Notes: generated by a model from the letters alone, not told the origin. 64,000 nt of DNA from an uncultured Bacteroidia bacterium (GCA_902785575.1 CACZZF010000006.1:1-64000); one strand, 5' to 3'. Shown: positions 21,421 to 31,922, counted from the first letter of the stretch. Numbers and translations are program-made.

Positions 21421-23154
21421 TTAATATCCGGGGTTCTGTCCGAGGTTGGGATTAAGAGCGAGGTCATTGGTTGAGATCGGGTGGAAATAAGCCTTGTCAA
21501 CCCAATCGGATGACATGTACTTATTATCCGGGGTGAAGAGGATGGTGTGGCCATCCGTGTCAACCGACCAGTTACTATTCTTCATGTCAACATAGACAAC
21601 ATGTCCTTCAGGAGTAGGCTTGTCCCCAGTGTAGAAGTAAACATCCGGAGTGCCATCCAGGTCAAGGTCAATGTTTTTGTCAAACTCTTTGACATAAATA
21701 CCCTGCCATTTGATACCGAGGAGCGGTCCGACTTTCCAGCGCTGCACATCAGCGAATGATGAAGGTGTGGCCTCCCAGACAAGCTCGATGAGACGCTCGC
21801 GACGTACCTCGAGAATGGTGGGATCGTTGATTTCAGGGAAGAAAGTCTCCTGCAGGTACTTGTCAACTGTGGTAGGCTTCGCGTCAATGCCTCCGGTGAT
21901 GCCTCCACGGGCACGGAGCTTTCCGACCGTCTCTGCCCAATCGGCGTCGGTGAGGGTTCCGAGCTCGGCTTTCGCCTCAGCGTAGTTCAGGAGAACCTCA
22001 GCATAACGCATCCATACATAGTTGTTCTCGTTGCTATACATACCATCCAGATTGGCATCGTCGGTGCAGAACTTCATTCCCATGTATCCGGTGAAGGTGA
22101 CCTGCCAGTCGGGATAGGCGGGACCGTTGGAGCGGATAGTGCCGGGAACGCGGATGGTCTGGGCGATACGCTTGTCACGGCCTTCGAACTCAGTCATGAA
22201 CTCATCTGTCAAGTAAGAAGGATCATCGGTGTACCTTGATCCGTCAAGATTGAGGTAAAGGTTCATGAACTGACGTATAGGGCAGAAGGGCGTACCGAGA
22301 GTCGAGGCGGTACTCTTACGGTTCATACCGTTGGTGATACCGTCAGCGACACTGTAGACCGTGGCGAGCATGACCTCGTTGGCCTTCGGAAGCCTGGTGA
22401 TAAAGAGATCCCTGTAAGGCTGGTTGCCGGAGGTATTCAGAGAATACTTCTTGCTGTCCATGACAATCTTGGCGGCGGCGGCGGCCCTTTGGAGCCACTT
22501 CTCAGCGTCAGACTCGCCATGATACTTGCGGAAGGTTCCCTCCCAGAGGCAGAAGCGGGACTGCTCTCCAGCGGCCACAAGGCTAGTGACCAAGGTGGCT
22601 GTGGAGTTTGAAGCCTCGGTGATATTCTCTATAGCGAATTGAAGGTCCTCGTAGATGTGCTCCGCGACGACATTGCGGGAGTCACGGCCGGCGAGAAGAA
22701 GCTCGTCGTCGATGTCTAGCGCATGGTCGATCCAGGGGACATCATTGTAGGTGCGGATCTTGTCGAAATAGAAGACAGCCCTCCAGAAACGAGCGATACC
22801 ATTGTAATTGTTACGCACCTTCTCATCGACGGCCGTGTTGTTGTTATTGTCAAGGAAGTAGTTGATATTACGGAGAGTACCCCAGCTCCATTTACCTTCC
22901 ATGCTTGGAGTATAGGAGGCGGTGAGGCTTGTGCGGGCGCCCTGGTAAGCATTGATTATATTGGTGCCAGTCTCACCCCATGAAGTCATACCGCCGCCAG
23001 GCAGCACGTCATACATGGAATTGGTGTACATCTTGAGACCGCTCTCACTCGCGAACAACGCGTCCTTGCCGACAGAGGCCTTGGGAGTCTCATACATGTC
23101 GCAGGCTGAGAGTCCAAAAAGAGCCACAAAAGCTATGAATATATACTTTTTCAT
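21421..23154 (-). CDS. RagB/SusD family nutrient uptake lipoprotein
   Basis: 577 residues with lipobox GLSACDMYETP. The SusD fold is indicated by the helical TPR-like N-terminal half (VRNNYNGIARFWRAVFYFD, DLQFAIENITEAS) and the C-terminal RRERLIELVWE and YVWMRYAEVLLNYAEAKAEL segments, which are family hallmarks. The protein sits on the cell surface and binds glycan before import through the SusC partner encoded 12 bases upstream. The bound glycan cannot be read from sequence. Confidence 0.95.
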   Translation of the reverse strand: MKKYIFIAFVALFGLSACDMYETPKASVGKDALFASESGLKMYTNSMYDVLPGGGMTSWGETGTNIINAYQGARTSLTASYTPSMEGKWSWGTLRNINYFLDNNNNTAVDEKVRNNYNGIARFWRAVFYFDKIRTYNDVPWIDHALDIDDELLLAGRDSRNVVAEHIYEDLQFAIENITEASNSTATLVTSLVAAGEQSRFCLWEGTFRKYHGESDAEKWLQRAAAAAKIVMDSKKYSLNTSGNQPYRDLFITRLPKANEVMLATVYSVADGITNGMNRKSTASTLGTPFCPIRQFMNLYLNLDGSRYTDDPSYLTDEFMTEFEGRDKRIAQTIRVPGTIRSNGPAYPDWQVTFTGYMGMKFCTDDANLDGMYSNENNYVWMRYAEVLLNYAEAKAELGTLTDADWAETVGKLRARGGITGGIDAKPTTVDKYLQETFFPEINDPTILEVRRERLIELVWEATPSSFADVQRWKVGPLLGIKWQGIYVKEFDKNIDLDLDGTPDVYFYTGDKPTPEGHVVYVDMKNSNWSVDTDGHTILFTPDNKYMSSDWVDKAYFHPISTNDLALNPNLGQNPGY

Positions 23155-23166
23155 TGTTCCTTATCT

Positions 23167-26100
23167 TTAGAAAGTGACAGAGATACCGAAGGTGAAAGCC
23201 TTTAGGATAGGATAACTGTAGTTGGATCCACCATCAGCCATGATAGGAGAACTGTACAGACCGGAATGAACGAGGCTGAGGGTCTCGGAGTCCTCACCCA
23301 TGATGCTGTTGACATCGAACTGCTTGCTGTGCTTGTACAGAGGTGACCAGCACCAGAGGTTTTCGCCAGAGACATAAACCTTGACCGTCTGCATCTTGAC
23401 GGCATCGATCCATTTCTTCGGGAGGCTGTAGCCAAGCTGGAGGTTCTTCAGACGGATATAACCGACATTCTGCAGGTACTTGGTCTGAGGAATGTGGAGA
23501 GTACGAGATCCCTGGTGGGCGATGTAACCGGTGTACCTTGGCCAATAAGCGTCGGTGTTATCCGGAGTCCACCAGTTGCCGATCATGTCGGCGGGAATAT
23601 TCGAGTAAGGACGGCTGTACTGTCCCCAGAACATGGAGTTGTCACCACCAGCCCACCAATCCTGATGACCGACACCCTGGAGGAACGCGGAGAGGAAAAT
23701 CCCATTCCATCCAAAGTTGAGGTTGAGACTGTAGGTGTAACGAGGAAGTTTGTTACCGATGATCTTACGGTCACCGCTGTCTCCTACCTTGGAGTTGCCG
23801 AAGTCGATCTTTCCGTTGCCGTCAAGGTCCTTGAATTTGATGTCACCAGCCTGCCAGGTACGGCTATTGTTGTTCTGGACCCAACTCTGGTTAGGCCCGG
23901 CGATCTGCTTACCACTTGCGTCAAAGTCAGCGGCGGTGAAATAACCGTCGTTCTCGAATCCCCAGATCTCGCCGAGGGTCATGCCAGAATAATAGTTGAA
24001 ATTCTGGATCCCTGTGCCAGCTCCGGCACCGATGTATTTCTCATCGTTGGGATAGCTGTCGATGACGGACTTGGAGTCGGCGAGAGTACCCTTGATCTCA
24101 TAAGTGAAGGGTTTGCCGCCGAGATTGAACTGATCTTTCCATGTCAGGACGATCTCCCATCCTCTTGTGGTCATGTCAGCGTAGTTGCCCTTAGGAGCAC
24201 TCGCTCCGTAAACCGCGGGAAGCTCAGTGCCAGCGCAATACATACCGGTGGTCTTGCGGATGTAGTAGTCACCCACAAAAGTGAGCTTGTCATTGAACAG
24301 GCCAAGATCCATTCCGAAGTTAGCCGTAGTAGCGGTCTCCCATGTCAATCCGGCGGGAATAGGTGAAGGCACACTTGTGGAAAGGTTCTTTGAATTGTTC
24401 AAAAGCCTTTCCTGGGTATTGAGTGAGAAGAGTTCCTGGAACCTGTAAGCGGCGATATTACCGTTACCGAGGGAACCGTAGGATACTCTGAACTTGAGGT
24501 TGGAGATGGCATCAGGACTTATCTTCCAGAAAGGTTCCTGAGAAACACGCCATCCGAATGACGCTGACGGGAAGAACTTCCACTGCTGGATGGTAGGGAA
24601 CTTCGAGGATCCGTCGTAACGTCCGTTGACCTCAAAGAGGTAGCGGTCAGCGAAAACGTAGTTGGCACGGAAGAAGCCGCTGCCGATACGCCACTTGTAG
24701 TAGTCACTGTCGATGCTCTGGGAACCGGTTGTGAGGGCGATGTCTTCAGCACCCTCAAAGAGCTTCTTGTTCCTGTGCATGAACATGTACTTGTAGTTCT
24801 CCTGCTCATAGTTGGTACCGACCATGAGTTTCACCTCATGCTTACCGAATGTCTGAGCGTACTGGGCATAGAGGTTGGTGGCGATGTAGCCTTTCGTGTG
24901 GTTGGAGGTATAGATGCCGTCATATGCGCTTCCCATATACTTGACAGCGCCTTTTTCAGCGGTCTTGTAGGGAACCGGAGACTGGACACCGTTCTGCCTG
25001 TTGTCAGTGTAACGGACAGTGGCGTCTCCATTGAGCGTGAGGATGTCACGGACGATATTGGCCACAAAGCTTGTGGTGTTGCGGACATTCCTCCTGTTGG
25101 TATCCTGGTAGTTGTTCTTATAATAGAAGGAACCAAGAATGGTAGCGCCAGCCTGGGTCAGGGAGTTGTCGGGGTTGAACATCACGTTCGCCGGCTGGCC
25201 CTCAGACTCGATGGCGTACCAGACAGAGCCTTCACCCACGTTCGTGGGGTTGTGGTAGGTCATATTCGAAAACTCCGCATTGTTGCTGACCTTTAGCCAA
25301 TTGGTCACCTTGACCGAACCCTTGGCGCGGACGTTGAACATCGAATAGTCGTCAGGGTCATATTCGAAGATACCACCCTGATTGTAGTAACGGCCGGAAA
25401 CCAGGAAGTTAGCCCTTTCGCCACCGCCCTGGACTGTGATGTTATGCTCATGGCCGAAAGCCTTGTCCTTATAGAGCATGTCGAACCAGTCGGTGCTTCC
25501 GTAGTAGGAATAATTCCCATTGGGCTCCGTGACTACACCGGTCATGCCGTTGCGCAGGTTATTGAGCCAAGCGTCTGTGATCTTCAGAGAGGAGTGGAAC
25601 TTTGAAGGAGCCGCTCCCTGCCATCCTTTGTAGGACTCGATGTAGTACTCGGTGAACTCGAGGCCGTCAGTGACGACATTGGGAGTCACGGTGGGAGACT
25701 TCATGATGAAGTTTCCGGTGTAGTTGACGGATACCCTCTCCTTGTTGGGCTCCTTGGTGGTGATGAGGATCACGCCAAAGGTTCCACGGGCTCCGTAGAT
25801 AGCGGCTGACGAAGCGTCCTTCAGGACAGAGACACTGGCCACATCACTAGGGTTGAGCAGGGACGGGTCGCCTTCGACACCATCGATGAGAACGAGGGCA
25901 GAGCCACCTTGGCCGATTGATCCGGTACCACGGACCTGGTAGTCGGAACTACGGGTAGGCTTACCATCAGCGAATGTGATCTGGAGGTTAGGGACAGCTC
26001 CCTGGAGACCTTGGGTGAGGTTTGACAGGGGACGGTTGTCGAGCACTTCGCTTGTGACAACATCGACCGCTCCAGTGAGGTTGACCTTCTTCTGGGTACC

Positions 26101-26475
26101 ATAACCAACGAATACCACTTCCTTAAGATATTGGGAATCCTCGAGAAGGGTAATCGTGAAATTGTCCTGATCCCCTACCGCGATTTCCTGGGTAGTGAAT
26201 CCGATGAAGGAGATAACGAGAGTCGCATTTGAGGGGACAGTAAGTGAAAAGTATCCATTGTCATCGGTGATGGCGCCGTTCAAGGCACCCTTCTCCATGA
26301 CATTGGCGCCGACGATAGCGACTCCCTTAGAGTCTTTAACCACGCCGGTTACTGTCCTCTGCTGCTGAACTTCCGTTCCGCCTGGGATAGCTTTGGGACT
26401 CGCGTAAGACGCCGCTCCCGCAAAAGAGAAGAGCAGCGTTGTCGCGACGCAAACCCATAACAGATTCTTTTTCAT
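23167..26475 (-). CDS. SusC/RagA family TonB-linked outer membrane protein
   Basis: 1102 residues with a signal peptide. Residues 40-115 form the carboxypeptidase-regulatory-like domain (VTGVVKDSKGVAIVGANV), followed by the TonB box region EVVFVGYGTQKKVNLTGAV, the plug with SDYQVRGTGSIG and VLIDGVEGD, and a 22-strand barrel ending in FTFGISVTF. It imports oligosaccharides with its SusD partner. The 194-base upstream region is very AT rich and shared with the divergent oxidoreductase gene; no clear TAnnTTTG box was seen on this strand. No HTCS or anti-sigma regulator lies nearby. Confidence 0.96.
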   Translation of the reverse strand: MKKNLLWVCVATTLLFSFAGAASYASPKAIPGGTEVQQQRTVTGVVKDSKGVAIVGANVMEKGALNGAITDDNGYFSLTVPSNATLVISFIGFTTQEIAVGDQDNFTITLLEDSQYLKEVVFVGYGTQKKVNLTGAVDVVTSEVLDNRPLSNLTQGLQGAVPNLQITFADGKPTRSSDYQVRGTGSIGQGGSALVLIDGVEGDPSLLNPSDVASVSVLKDASSAAIYGARGTFGVILITTKEPNKERVSVNYTGNFIMKSPTVTPNVVTDGLEFTEYYIESYKGWQGAAPSKFHSSLKITDAWLNNLRNGMTGVVTEPNGNYSYYGSTDWFDMLYKDKAFGHEHNITVQGGGERANFLVSGRYYNQGGIFEYDPDDYSMFNVRAKGSVKVTNWLKVSNNAEFSNMTYHNPTNVGEGSVWYAIESEGQPANVMFNPDNSLTQAGATILGSFYYKNNYQDTNRRNVRNTTSFVANIVRDILTLNGDATVRYTDNRQNGVQSPVPYKTAEKGAVKYMGSAYDGIYTSNHTKGYIATNLYAQYAQTFGKHEVKLMVGTNYEQENYKYMFMHRNKKLFEGAEDIALTTGSQSIDSDYYKWRIGSGFFRANYVFADRYLFEVNGRYDGSSKFPTIQQWKFFPSASFGWRVSQEPFWKISPDAISNLKFRVSYGSLGNGNIAAYRFQELFSLNTQERLLNNSKNLSTSVPSPIPAGLTWETATTANFGMDLGLFNDKLTFVGDYYIRKTTGMYCAGTELPAVYGASAPKGNYADMTTRGWEIVLTWKDQFNLGGKPFTYEIKGTLADSKSVIDSYPNDEKYIGAGAGTGIQNFNYYSGMTLGEIWGFENDGYFTAADFDASGKQIAGPNQSWVQNNNSRTWQAGDIKFKDLDGNGKIDFGNSKVGDSGDRKIIGNKLPRYTYSLNLNFGWNGIFLSAFLQGVGHQDWWAGGDNSMFWGQYSRPYSNIPADMIGNWWTPDNTDAYWPRYTGYIAHQGSRTLHIPQTKYLQNVGYIRLKNLQLGYSLPKKWIDAVKMQTVKVYVSGENLWCWSPLYKHSKQFDVNSIMGEDSETLSLVHSGLYSSPIMADGGSNYSYPILKAFTFGISVTF

Positions 26476-26639
26476 TTCACCAAATGCTTTAGTTGATTAA
26501 TTAATAATTGGTTATAAATTATTGATAATAAAGCCTACTCAATAATGATTCATAACTAAAAAATCATTTAACCTTGTAAAAATAAAAAAAGAAATGATTC
26601 GTTGTTCAGCCAGAGCCCATAATGGCCAGTTTTTTTTAG

Positions 26640-26647
26640 TATATTTG
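26640..26647 (+). promoter_or_regulatory. -7 box TATATTTG for the 26670 gene
   Basis: TATATTTG fits TAnnTTTG and lies 22 bases before the ATG at 26670, after a run of eight T. It would drive the oxidoreductase and the following TIM-barrel gene. Confidence 0.5.
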
Positions 26648-26669
26648 AAAACACATAATCAATAACGCC

Positions 26670-28196
26670 ATGAAACAAATAACCAGAAGGGACTTCATCA
26701 AGACCGGCGTGACTGCCGCCGCGGGAGCTGCCGCATTTACGATTATTCCGAGCCATGTTCTCGGCAAGACACTCGGCTATGTCGCTCCAAGTGACAAGCT
26801 CAATATCGCCGGAGTCGGCATCGGAGGCGTAGGACGCAGGAACCTGAAGAATATGGCCACAGAGAATATCGTCGCCCTGTGTGACGTGGACTGGTCGTAT
26901 GCCATGAAAACCTTCAATGATTATCCTTCAGCCAAACGATTCAAGGACTGGAGAGTCATGTTTGACCAGATGGGCAAGGATATAGACGCCGTTGTCGTAG
27001 CCACTCCTGACCACACACATGCCGTCGTGGCCGCCCATGCGATGACTCTCGGCAAGCATGTATATGTCCAAAAGCCGCTCACCCACTCTGTTTACGAGGC
27101 CAGGCTCCTGACTAAACTGGCAAAGAAATACAAGGTCGCGACCCAGATGGGCAACCAAGGAAACTCTTTCGACGATTGCCGCCAGCTTGCCGAATGGATC
27201 TGGTCCGGAGTAATCGGAGATGTTTACGAGGTCCACTGCTGGACAGACCGTCCCATATGGCCTCAGGGGCTCATGAAACCGGCTGGCGGAGTGAAGGTGC
27301 CCAAGACCCTGGACTGGGATCTCTTTGTGGGGCCCGCGGAGATGAGGCCTTACGATCCTGCCTACACACCCTGGAACTGGAGAGGTTTCTATGATTTCGG
27401 CACCGGAGCGCTCGGAGATATGGCCTGCCACATCATGGATCCTGTCGTGATGGCGCTCGGAATCAAATATCCCACAAGTGTCCAAGCCAGCTCGACACTC
27501 AGCAACCTGTATTCCCCGCCCCATGCTGAGACTATAACTTATACCTTCCCCGCGCGTGAGCCTATAGGCAACGCGAAGATGCCGGAGCTGAAGGTCATTT
27601 GGTATGACGGAGGTTTGTTACCTCCTCGTCCTGAAGAACTTCCGGATGGGGAAATGATGGGAGACGAGAACGGCGGACTCCTATTCATAGGCACAAAGGG
27701 CAAGATAATGGCCGGATGCTACGGACTGAAACCGACCCTCCTGCCCAAGTCTTCTATGGGTTATTTCAAGGAACCGGAGCCTGTCATCAGGAGGGTTCCC
27801 GGAGGCGGCACAGGCAACATCTGGGTCAACGCGCACGAGCAAGACTGGATCAGAGCTTGCAAGGAATCTCCTGAGAATCGTGTCGAGACCTCATCGAACT
27901 TCCAAATATCCGGACCTTTCACTGAGATGGTGGATGTCGGTGTTCTGGCGGTCAGGCTCTCCGGACCGACCGGATTGCACCGTGAGCTGAAATGGGACGG
28001 AGAATCCATGCGCTTCACGAATATCTTAGAATCCGACATGATCAAAATAGTCAACTACGATGAATTCAAGGTAATTGACGGAGATCCAAAGTTCGACCGC
28101 CGCTATGCCGAATTCAACGCCAAAGCCATGGCCGAGGAGTGGATCAAGCACACCTACCACAACGGCTACTCCCTCCCGGACATGCCAAGGGACTAG
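26670..28196 (+). CDS. Gfo/Idh/MocA oxidoreductase with Tat signal
   Basis: 508 residues. The Tat signal ITRRDFIKTGVTAAAGAAA is followed by the Rossmann glycine motif GVGIGGVGRRN, then VVATPDHTHAVVA and VQKPLTHSVYEA, the family catalytic lysine region. The C-terminal part is long, as in exported Bacteroidetes members. It probably oxidises or rearranges a sugar in the periplasm with a bound cofactor; some exported members act as glycosidases through NAD. The next gene starts 4 bases after the stop, so the two form an operon. Confidence 0.92.
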   Translation: MKQITRRDFIKTGVTAAAGAAAFTIIPSHVLGKTLGYVAPSDKLNIAGVGIGGVGRRNLKNMATENIVALCDVDWSYAMKTFNDYPSAKRFKDWRVMFDQMGKDIDAVVVATPDHTHAVVAAHAMTLGKHVYVQKPLTHSVYEARLLTKLAKKYKVATQMGNQGNSFDDCRQLAEWIWSGVIGDVYEVHCWTDRPIWPQGLMKPAGGVKVPKTLDWDLFVGPAEMRPYDPAYTPWNWRGFYDFGTGALGDMACHIMDPVVMALGIKYPTSVQASSTLSNLYSPPHAETITYTFPAREPIGNAKMPELKVIWYDGGLLPPRPEELPDGEMMGDENGGLLFIGTKGKIMAGCYGLKPTLLPKSSMGYFKEPEPVIRRVPGGGTGNIWVNAHEQDWIRACKESPENRVETSSNFQISGPFTEMVDVGVLAVRLSGPTGLHRELKWDGESMRFTNILESDMIKIVNYDEFKVIDGDPKFDRRYAEFNAKAMAEEWIKHTYHNGYSLPDMPRD

Positions 28197-28200
28197 GAAT

Positions 28201-30105
28201 ATGAGAATTAAACTATCTTCGATAGGTATCTTTACAGCGTTCCTCATGGCGCTGTCGATACCTATGACGCAGGGCTGCGCAAGCAGGCAAACCCAGGATA
28301 GCGGGATCGTCCTTGAGACTGAGACATTCAAGCTGGTTATAGGGAAAGACGCGATACCCCAATCACTTGTCGTCAAAAGAACTAATGAGGAAATGCTCTT
28401 GAAAGGCACGAAGTTACCTCTATTCTCTGTTACCCAGGAGAGGCCTTTCAACAATGAGATAAAGCTCCAGCATCCTAACACCAGGACCACTTACAATGCG
28501 GATTCACTCGCCTGGGATGGCGAAAAACTGATCGTAGGATTCGACACTGCTCCTTATAAGGCCGTGGTCAAAGTTGAGAAAGGGGCTGGTTATCTAAGGT
28601 TTATCCTGGAGGATTTTATTTGTGAGCCAGATGGTTATCCTTCTCTTAAAATGGATACACCCCCTGTGGCCGAGTTCCGGATTCTCCAGCTTCCAGTCAA
28701 AGATCGCGAGCATTTCGGAGAATGGTTGAACTGCATGTGGGACGAGACCTCCGCGGTCTGCGTCGCCGGATGCGATCCTTGGTCGCTGATCTGGCATGAG
28801 GACCGTATCGGCGGCAGGATACTCACGGCGGATTTATATTCCGGGAAGATAATACGGGGAGGTTCGGCAGCTATAATCTCGGCTGACGGCAAAGAGCCCT
28901 TTCTTGACGCGATGGACATATTTGAAGCCGACCTGGGCCTACCACGAGGCGTCCAAAGCCGACGCTCTCCTATGTTAAACCGCTCCATTTTCTGGACATC
29001 TGAAGCAAATCCATCAAACATCGACCAGCTTATCGCTATCGCCCAGAAAGCAGGTCTGAAGATGATGCTATTCTATTACTCTTGCTTCACCAAAGGCAAA
29101 GGATACAGATACCTTGGCGACTATGATCTGAGTGATGACTATCCTGGAGGTTATGATGACATTAAGAAGATGCTCGACAAGGTGAAAGCCGCCGGAATAA
29201 CTCCAGGATTCCACACCCTCCATACTCACATCGGAATATCAAGCCGTTATGTGACACCTTCCATAGATTCCCGGCTCAACCGAAAACGTCTCTTCACCCT
29301 CAAGGAACATATCCCTTCCTCTGGAGAAATAACGGAGATATTTGTGGAAGAGAATCCTGTAGACTCACCTCTTCACGATGAGGTAAGAGTTTTAGCGTTC
29401 GGCGGAGAAGGGTTCTCTTATGAAAGCTACACCACCGAACCTCCCTACAAGTTCACGGGAGTGAAAAGAAAGGTTTTCGACACAAAAGCGATTTCTCACC
29501 CAAAAGGTGAGATCGGAGGCATTCTTGACATCAGCGAATACGGGAGCAGATCCATCTATATCAACCAGGACAACGATCTCCAGGACGAGGTGGCGGAAAA
29601 GATAGCTCGTATTTATGATTGTGGGTTCGAGTTCCTATATCTAGACGGATCGGAAGGGACTAATCCTCCTTGTGGAATTAATGTCTCTCTAGCGCAATAC
29701 AAGGTCGCGTCCAAGTTCGAAAAGATGCCTCTCTTCACGGAAGGAGCAGCCAAATCCCATTTCGGATGGCACCTGCAAGCCGGAGCGAACGCTTTCGACA
29801 TTTTCCCTCCCGAAGTATTCAAGGAAAAGATTCTCGAATTCCCTTACGCCGAGGCTCCCAAAATGGCGGATAATATGACTCGGCTCGACTTCGGATGGTG
29901 GAATATCAAGCCTGAGACGACCCCGGAGATGTGGGATTTCGCGGAAAGCAAGGCTGTCGAATGGAATTGCCCTGTCACCGTCCAGTTCTATTTAGATGCC
30001 CTTGAGTCAAATCCCCATGCGGACGAACTGCTCGCCGTCCTTAAGAAGTGGGAGGACTATAGGATCAGTAACGTCACTTCTTCAACCTTCCCAAATAATC
30101 CTTGA
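28201..30105 (+). CDS. TIM-barrel glycoside-hydrolase-like lipoprotein
   Basis: 634 residues from ATG 28201; the open frame extends upstream only through overlap with the previous gene. The lipobox is PMTQGCAS. Residues 30-270 look like a beta-sandwich and residues 270-560 like a TIM barrel (MLNRSIFWTSEANPSNIDQL, KMMLFYYSCFTKGKGY, GFEFLYLDGSEG), similar in layout to alpha-galactosidase-like clans. The LYLDGSE aspartate is a candidate nucleophile. The family was not identified with confidence. The last 32 bases overlap the convergent GH5-like gene. Confidence 0.6.
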   Translation: MRIKLSSIGIFTAFLMALSIPMTQGCASRQTQDSGIVLETETFKLVIGKDAIPQSLVVKRTNEEMLLKGTKLPLFSVTQERPFNNEIKLQHPNTRTTYNADSLAWDGEKLIVGFDTAPYKAVVKVEKGAGYLRFILEDFICEPDGYPSLKMDTPPVAEFRILQLPVKDREHFGEWLNCMWDETSAVCVAGCDPWSLIWHEDRIGGRILTADLYSGKIIRGGSAAIISADGKEPFLDAMDIFEADLGLPRGVQSRRSPMLNRSIFWTSEANPSNIDQLIAIAQKAGLKMMLFYYSCFTKGKGYRYLGDYDLSDDYPGGYDDIKKMLDKVKAAGITPGFHTLHTHIGISSRYVTPSIDSRLNRKRLFTLKEHIPSSGEITEIFVEENPVDSPLHDEVRVLAFGGEGFSYESYTTEPPYKFTGVKRKVFDTKAISHPKGEIGGILDISEYGSRSIYINQDNDLQDEVAEKIARIYDCGFEFLYLDGSEGTNPPCGINVSLAQYKVASKFEKMPLFTEGAAKSHFGWHLQAGANAFDIFPPEVFKEKILEFPYAEAPKMADNMTRLDFGWWNIKPETTPEMWDFAESKAVEWNCPVTVQFYLDALESNPHADELLAVLKKWEDYRISNVTSSTFPNNP

Positions 30106-31171
30106 TGAAACGGATCTCTTCTTCGTTGTAAGGCGTATGATCCGGGCGGAAGAGGTCGTGGAACCATAATTCAGGTTCCTCCGTGAAGGGGACCGGCTTT
30201 CCGTCGACCACAGTGTTCCAGGGATACTGGCACTGCTGCTTGCCGTTGACGAGACCGTAGCTGAATGACCCAATCTTCTTCTCTTTGAACAGGGGCAGGA
30301 TTGACGGGTAATCGGAGCCGCGGGTCCTGGCCATCCACTCTGAGCATAGTACAGGCCTGCCATATCGCAGGGCATATTCAACAAACTGAGTGGTTCTGTT
30401 GATATCATCGTAGCAATGGAAGGAGATGATGTCACTGTTCTCGCAGATGAAGTCGGAAATGGGTTTGTTGTAGGATCGGGCATCCGGCATCGCGCACATC
30501 GGGGATGTCAGAGGCTGTGAAGGATTCACCTCCCTGGCCCAGCGGTAAACCTCTTTAATGAAAGATATGGTATCGAAGCCATCGGTATGCTCCGGCTCAT
30601 TATAAAGGCACCACGCCAGGATGCGAGGGTCGTTCTTGTAGCGCTTCATCACCTGCTTCAGGTAGCGCTCGATGACAGGCCACTTTTCAGGATTATTAAC
30701 CACGTCCTTGCCAGGTGACGACATCCACACGGAGTTGTGCACCCCCGGCACAGGCTGCGGCTGCGGCCCGGTGTAGGGGTTCTTGATGGTGCCCCCGTTC
30801 GTGAAAAAGGTCATCAGGATACGCATGCCGTGCTTGTCAGCGAGGCGCACAGTCTCTTCCAGCCTCTCCATAAAACCTTTCGGATCTTCTTGCCAGACGA
30901 CATCGCAAAGGAACAGCCTTATGGCGTTGAATCCCAGATCCTCCGCCAAAGCCAGCTCGCTGTCAACAACGTCCGGCTTGAAATATTCCTTTCCCCATAT
31001 CTCGACGGGCGTCCCGCCGTATGAGGGCATATACACGCACCCCACAGGCCATGGCTGCGAGGCGTACCACTCGTTAGCCTTTTCCTCACTCCATCTCTCT
31101 CCCACTTTCGAGGCGCAACTCGCACAAGCCAGCGCTATCGCCAGAAAGGTCAGCAGCCTGTTCATATTCAT
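30074..31171 (-). CDS. GH5-like glycoside hydrolase lipoprotein
   Basis: 365 residues with lipobox ALACASCAS. The TIM barrel carries the clan-A acid/base in CLYNEPEHTD near residue 191 and the nucleophile in VLCSEWMAR near residue 277, with LGFNAIRLF as the typical second strand. Mannanase-like or beta-glycosidase activity is likely but not assignable. It overlaps the 129-residue gene upstream by 4 bases (ATGA) and the convergent TIM-barrel gene by 32 bases. Confidence 0.82.
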   Translation of the reverse strand: MNMNRLLTFLAIALACASCASKVGERWSEEKANEWYASQPWPVGCVYMPSYGGTPVEIWGKEYFKPDVVDSELALAEDLGFNAIRLFLCDVVWQEDPKGFMERLEETVRLADKHGMRILMTFFTNGGTIKNPYTGPQPQPVPGVHNSVWMSSPGKDVVNNPEKWPVIERYLKQVMKRYKNDPRILAWCLYNEPEHTDGFDTISFIKEVYRWAREVNPSQPLTSPMCAMPDARSYNKPISDFICENSDIISFHCYDDINRTTQFVEYALRYGRPVLCSEWMARTRGSDYPSILPLFKEKKIGSFSYGLVNGKQQCQYPWNTVVDGKPVPFTEEPELWFHDLFRPDHTPYNEEEIRFIKDYLGRLKK

Positions 31172-31557
31172 TTCTTGTTTTGTCCTTCGCGCTTCTTTCG
31201 ACGTTGCTCCCGGTTATTCTTTTGTGATTCAAGAACTTCCACAACAGCGTCCGTCATCTCGTCCGGCCAAGTTTCTCCTGAGACACAGGCATCCGACCAA
31301 GGACATAGTTTTTTATAATCCGAATCAAACACAATTGTGTAAGGGGGGCCGCATCGGTCATTGACCGACATAAACAACATACGCCCCTCGTGGATCAGCC
31401 TCGAAGGCCATTCCAAATCGGGATCATCCACACGGTCATAGATCTCCTTGGTTATCTCAAACAATTTGCAGTTCACTCCGCCTCCAACTTGCGCGGTGTA
31501 TAATCCCGTTTCTGGATCATAGCAACATTTCCAACTACTTCCTTCCTTGAATTCCAT
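31168..31557 (-). CDS. Hypothetical protein, 129 residues
   Basis: A small cytoplasmic protein with no recognised family. It is rich in acidic and aromatic residues, has a segment MLFMSVNDRCGPPYTIVFD, and ends in a strongly basic tail (EQRRKKREGQNKK). The ATGA overlap with the GH5-like gene and an 11-base gap to the TfoX-like gene upstream support that it is real. Its role is unknown. Confidence 0.6.
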   Translation of the reverse strand: MEFKEGSSWKCCYDPETGLYTAQVGGGVNCKLFEITKEIYDRVDDPDLEWPSRLIHEGRMLFMSVNDRCGPPYTIVFDSDYKKLCPWSDACVSGETWPDEMTDAVVEVLESQKNNREQRRKKREGQNKK

Positions 31558-31568
31558 ATCTCTTGTAT

Positions 31569-31922
31569 TTAATTGTCCTGACCTTTCTTCTTTTTTTCAA
31601 GCATAGGGTTCCGTTTGGACTTCGGCTTTGGAAGCGCGGGAATCGTCGCCTTTATGATGGCCGTCAGATAGTCACGGTCATCCACATCAGTGATCAGGAA
31701 ATGCTCCTTGGCCCCCGGGTAAGGTGAGCGCGTCACCACCTCCTTCAACCGCTCCGCTCCTTGACTCGTCGGCTTGATGTACAGATTGTTATCGCAGACA
31801 AGGCCGAAAATGACGCCATCACAATAGATGCAATAATCGCCCATCATTTTCTTGACGGTAATATCCCCGGCGCCCGAGCACTGGTCCACAATGTATTGCA
31901 CGAAATCAGCGTTGCTTGCCAT
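31569..31922 (-). CDS. TfoX/Sxy family N-terminal domain protein
   Basis: 117 residues. The TfoX N-terminal fold is seen in DITVKKMMGDYCIYCDGVIFGLVCDN (quoted here only as a region, residues 20-45), in LYIKPT and in the C-terminal LTAIIKATIPALPKPK. Stand-alone N-terminal TfoX proteins are common in Bacteroidetes; a role in competence has not been shown for them. The protein ends in a lysine-rich tail. A -7 box lies about 75 bases upstream. Confidence 0.82.
   Translation of the reverse strand: MASNADFVQYIVDQCSGAGDITVKKMMGDYCIYCDGVIFGLVCDNNLYIKPTSQGAERLKEVVTRSPYPGAKEHFLITDVDDRDYLTAIIKATIPALPKPKSKRNPMLEKKKKGQDN

Noticed and set aside
24775..25296. A long plus-strand frame within the SusC gene
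   Set aside because: The minus strand codes a textbook SusC protein over the same bases.
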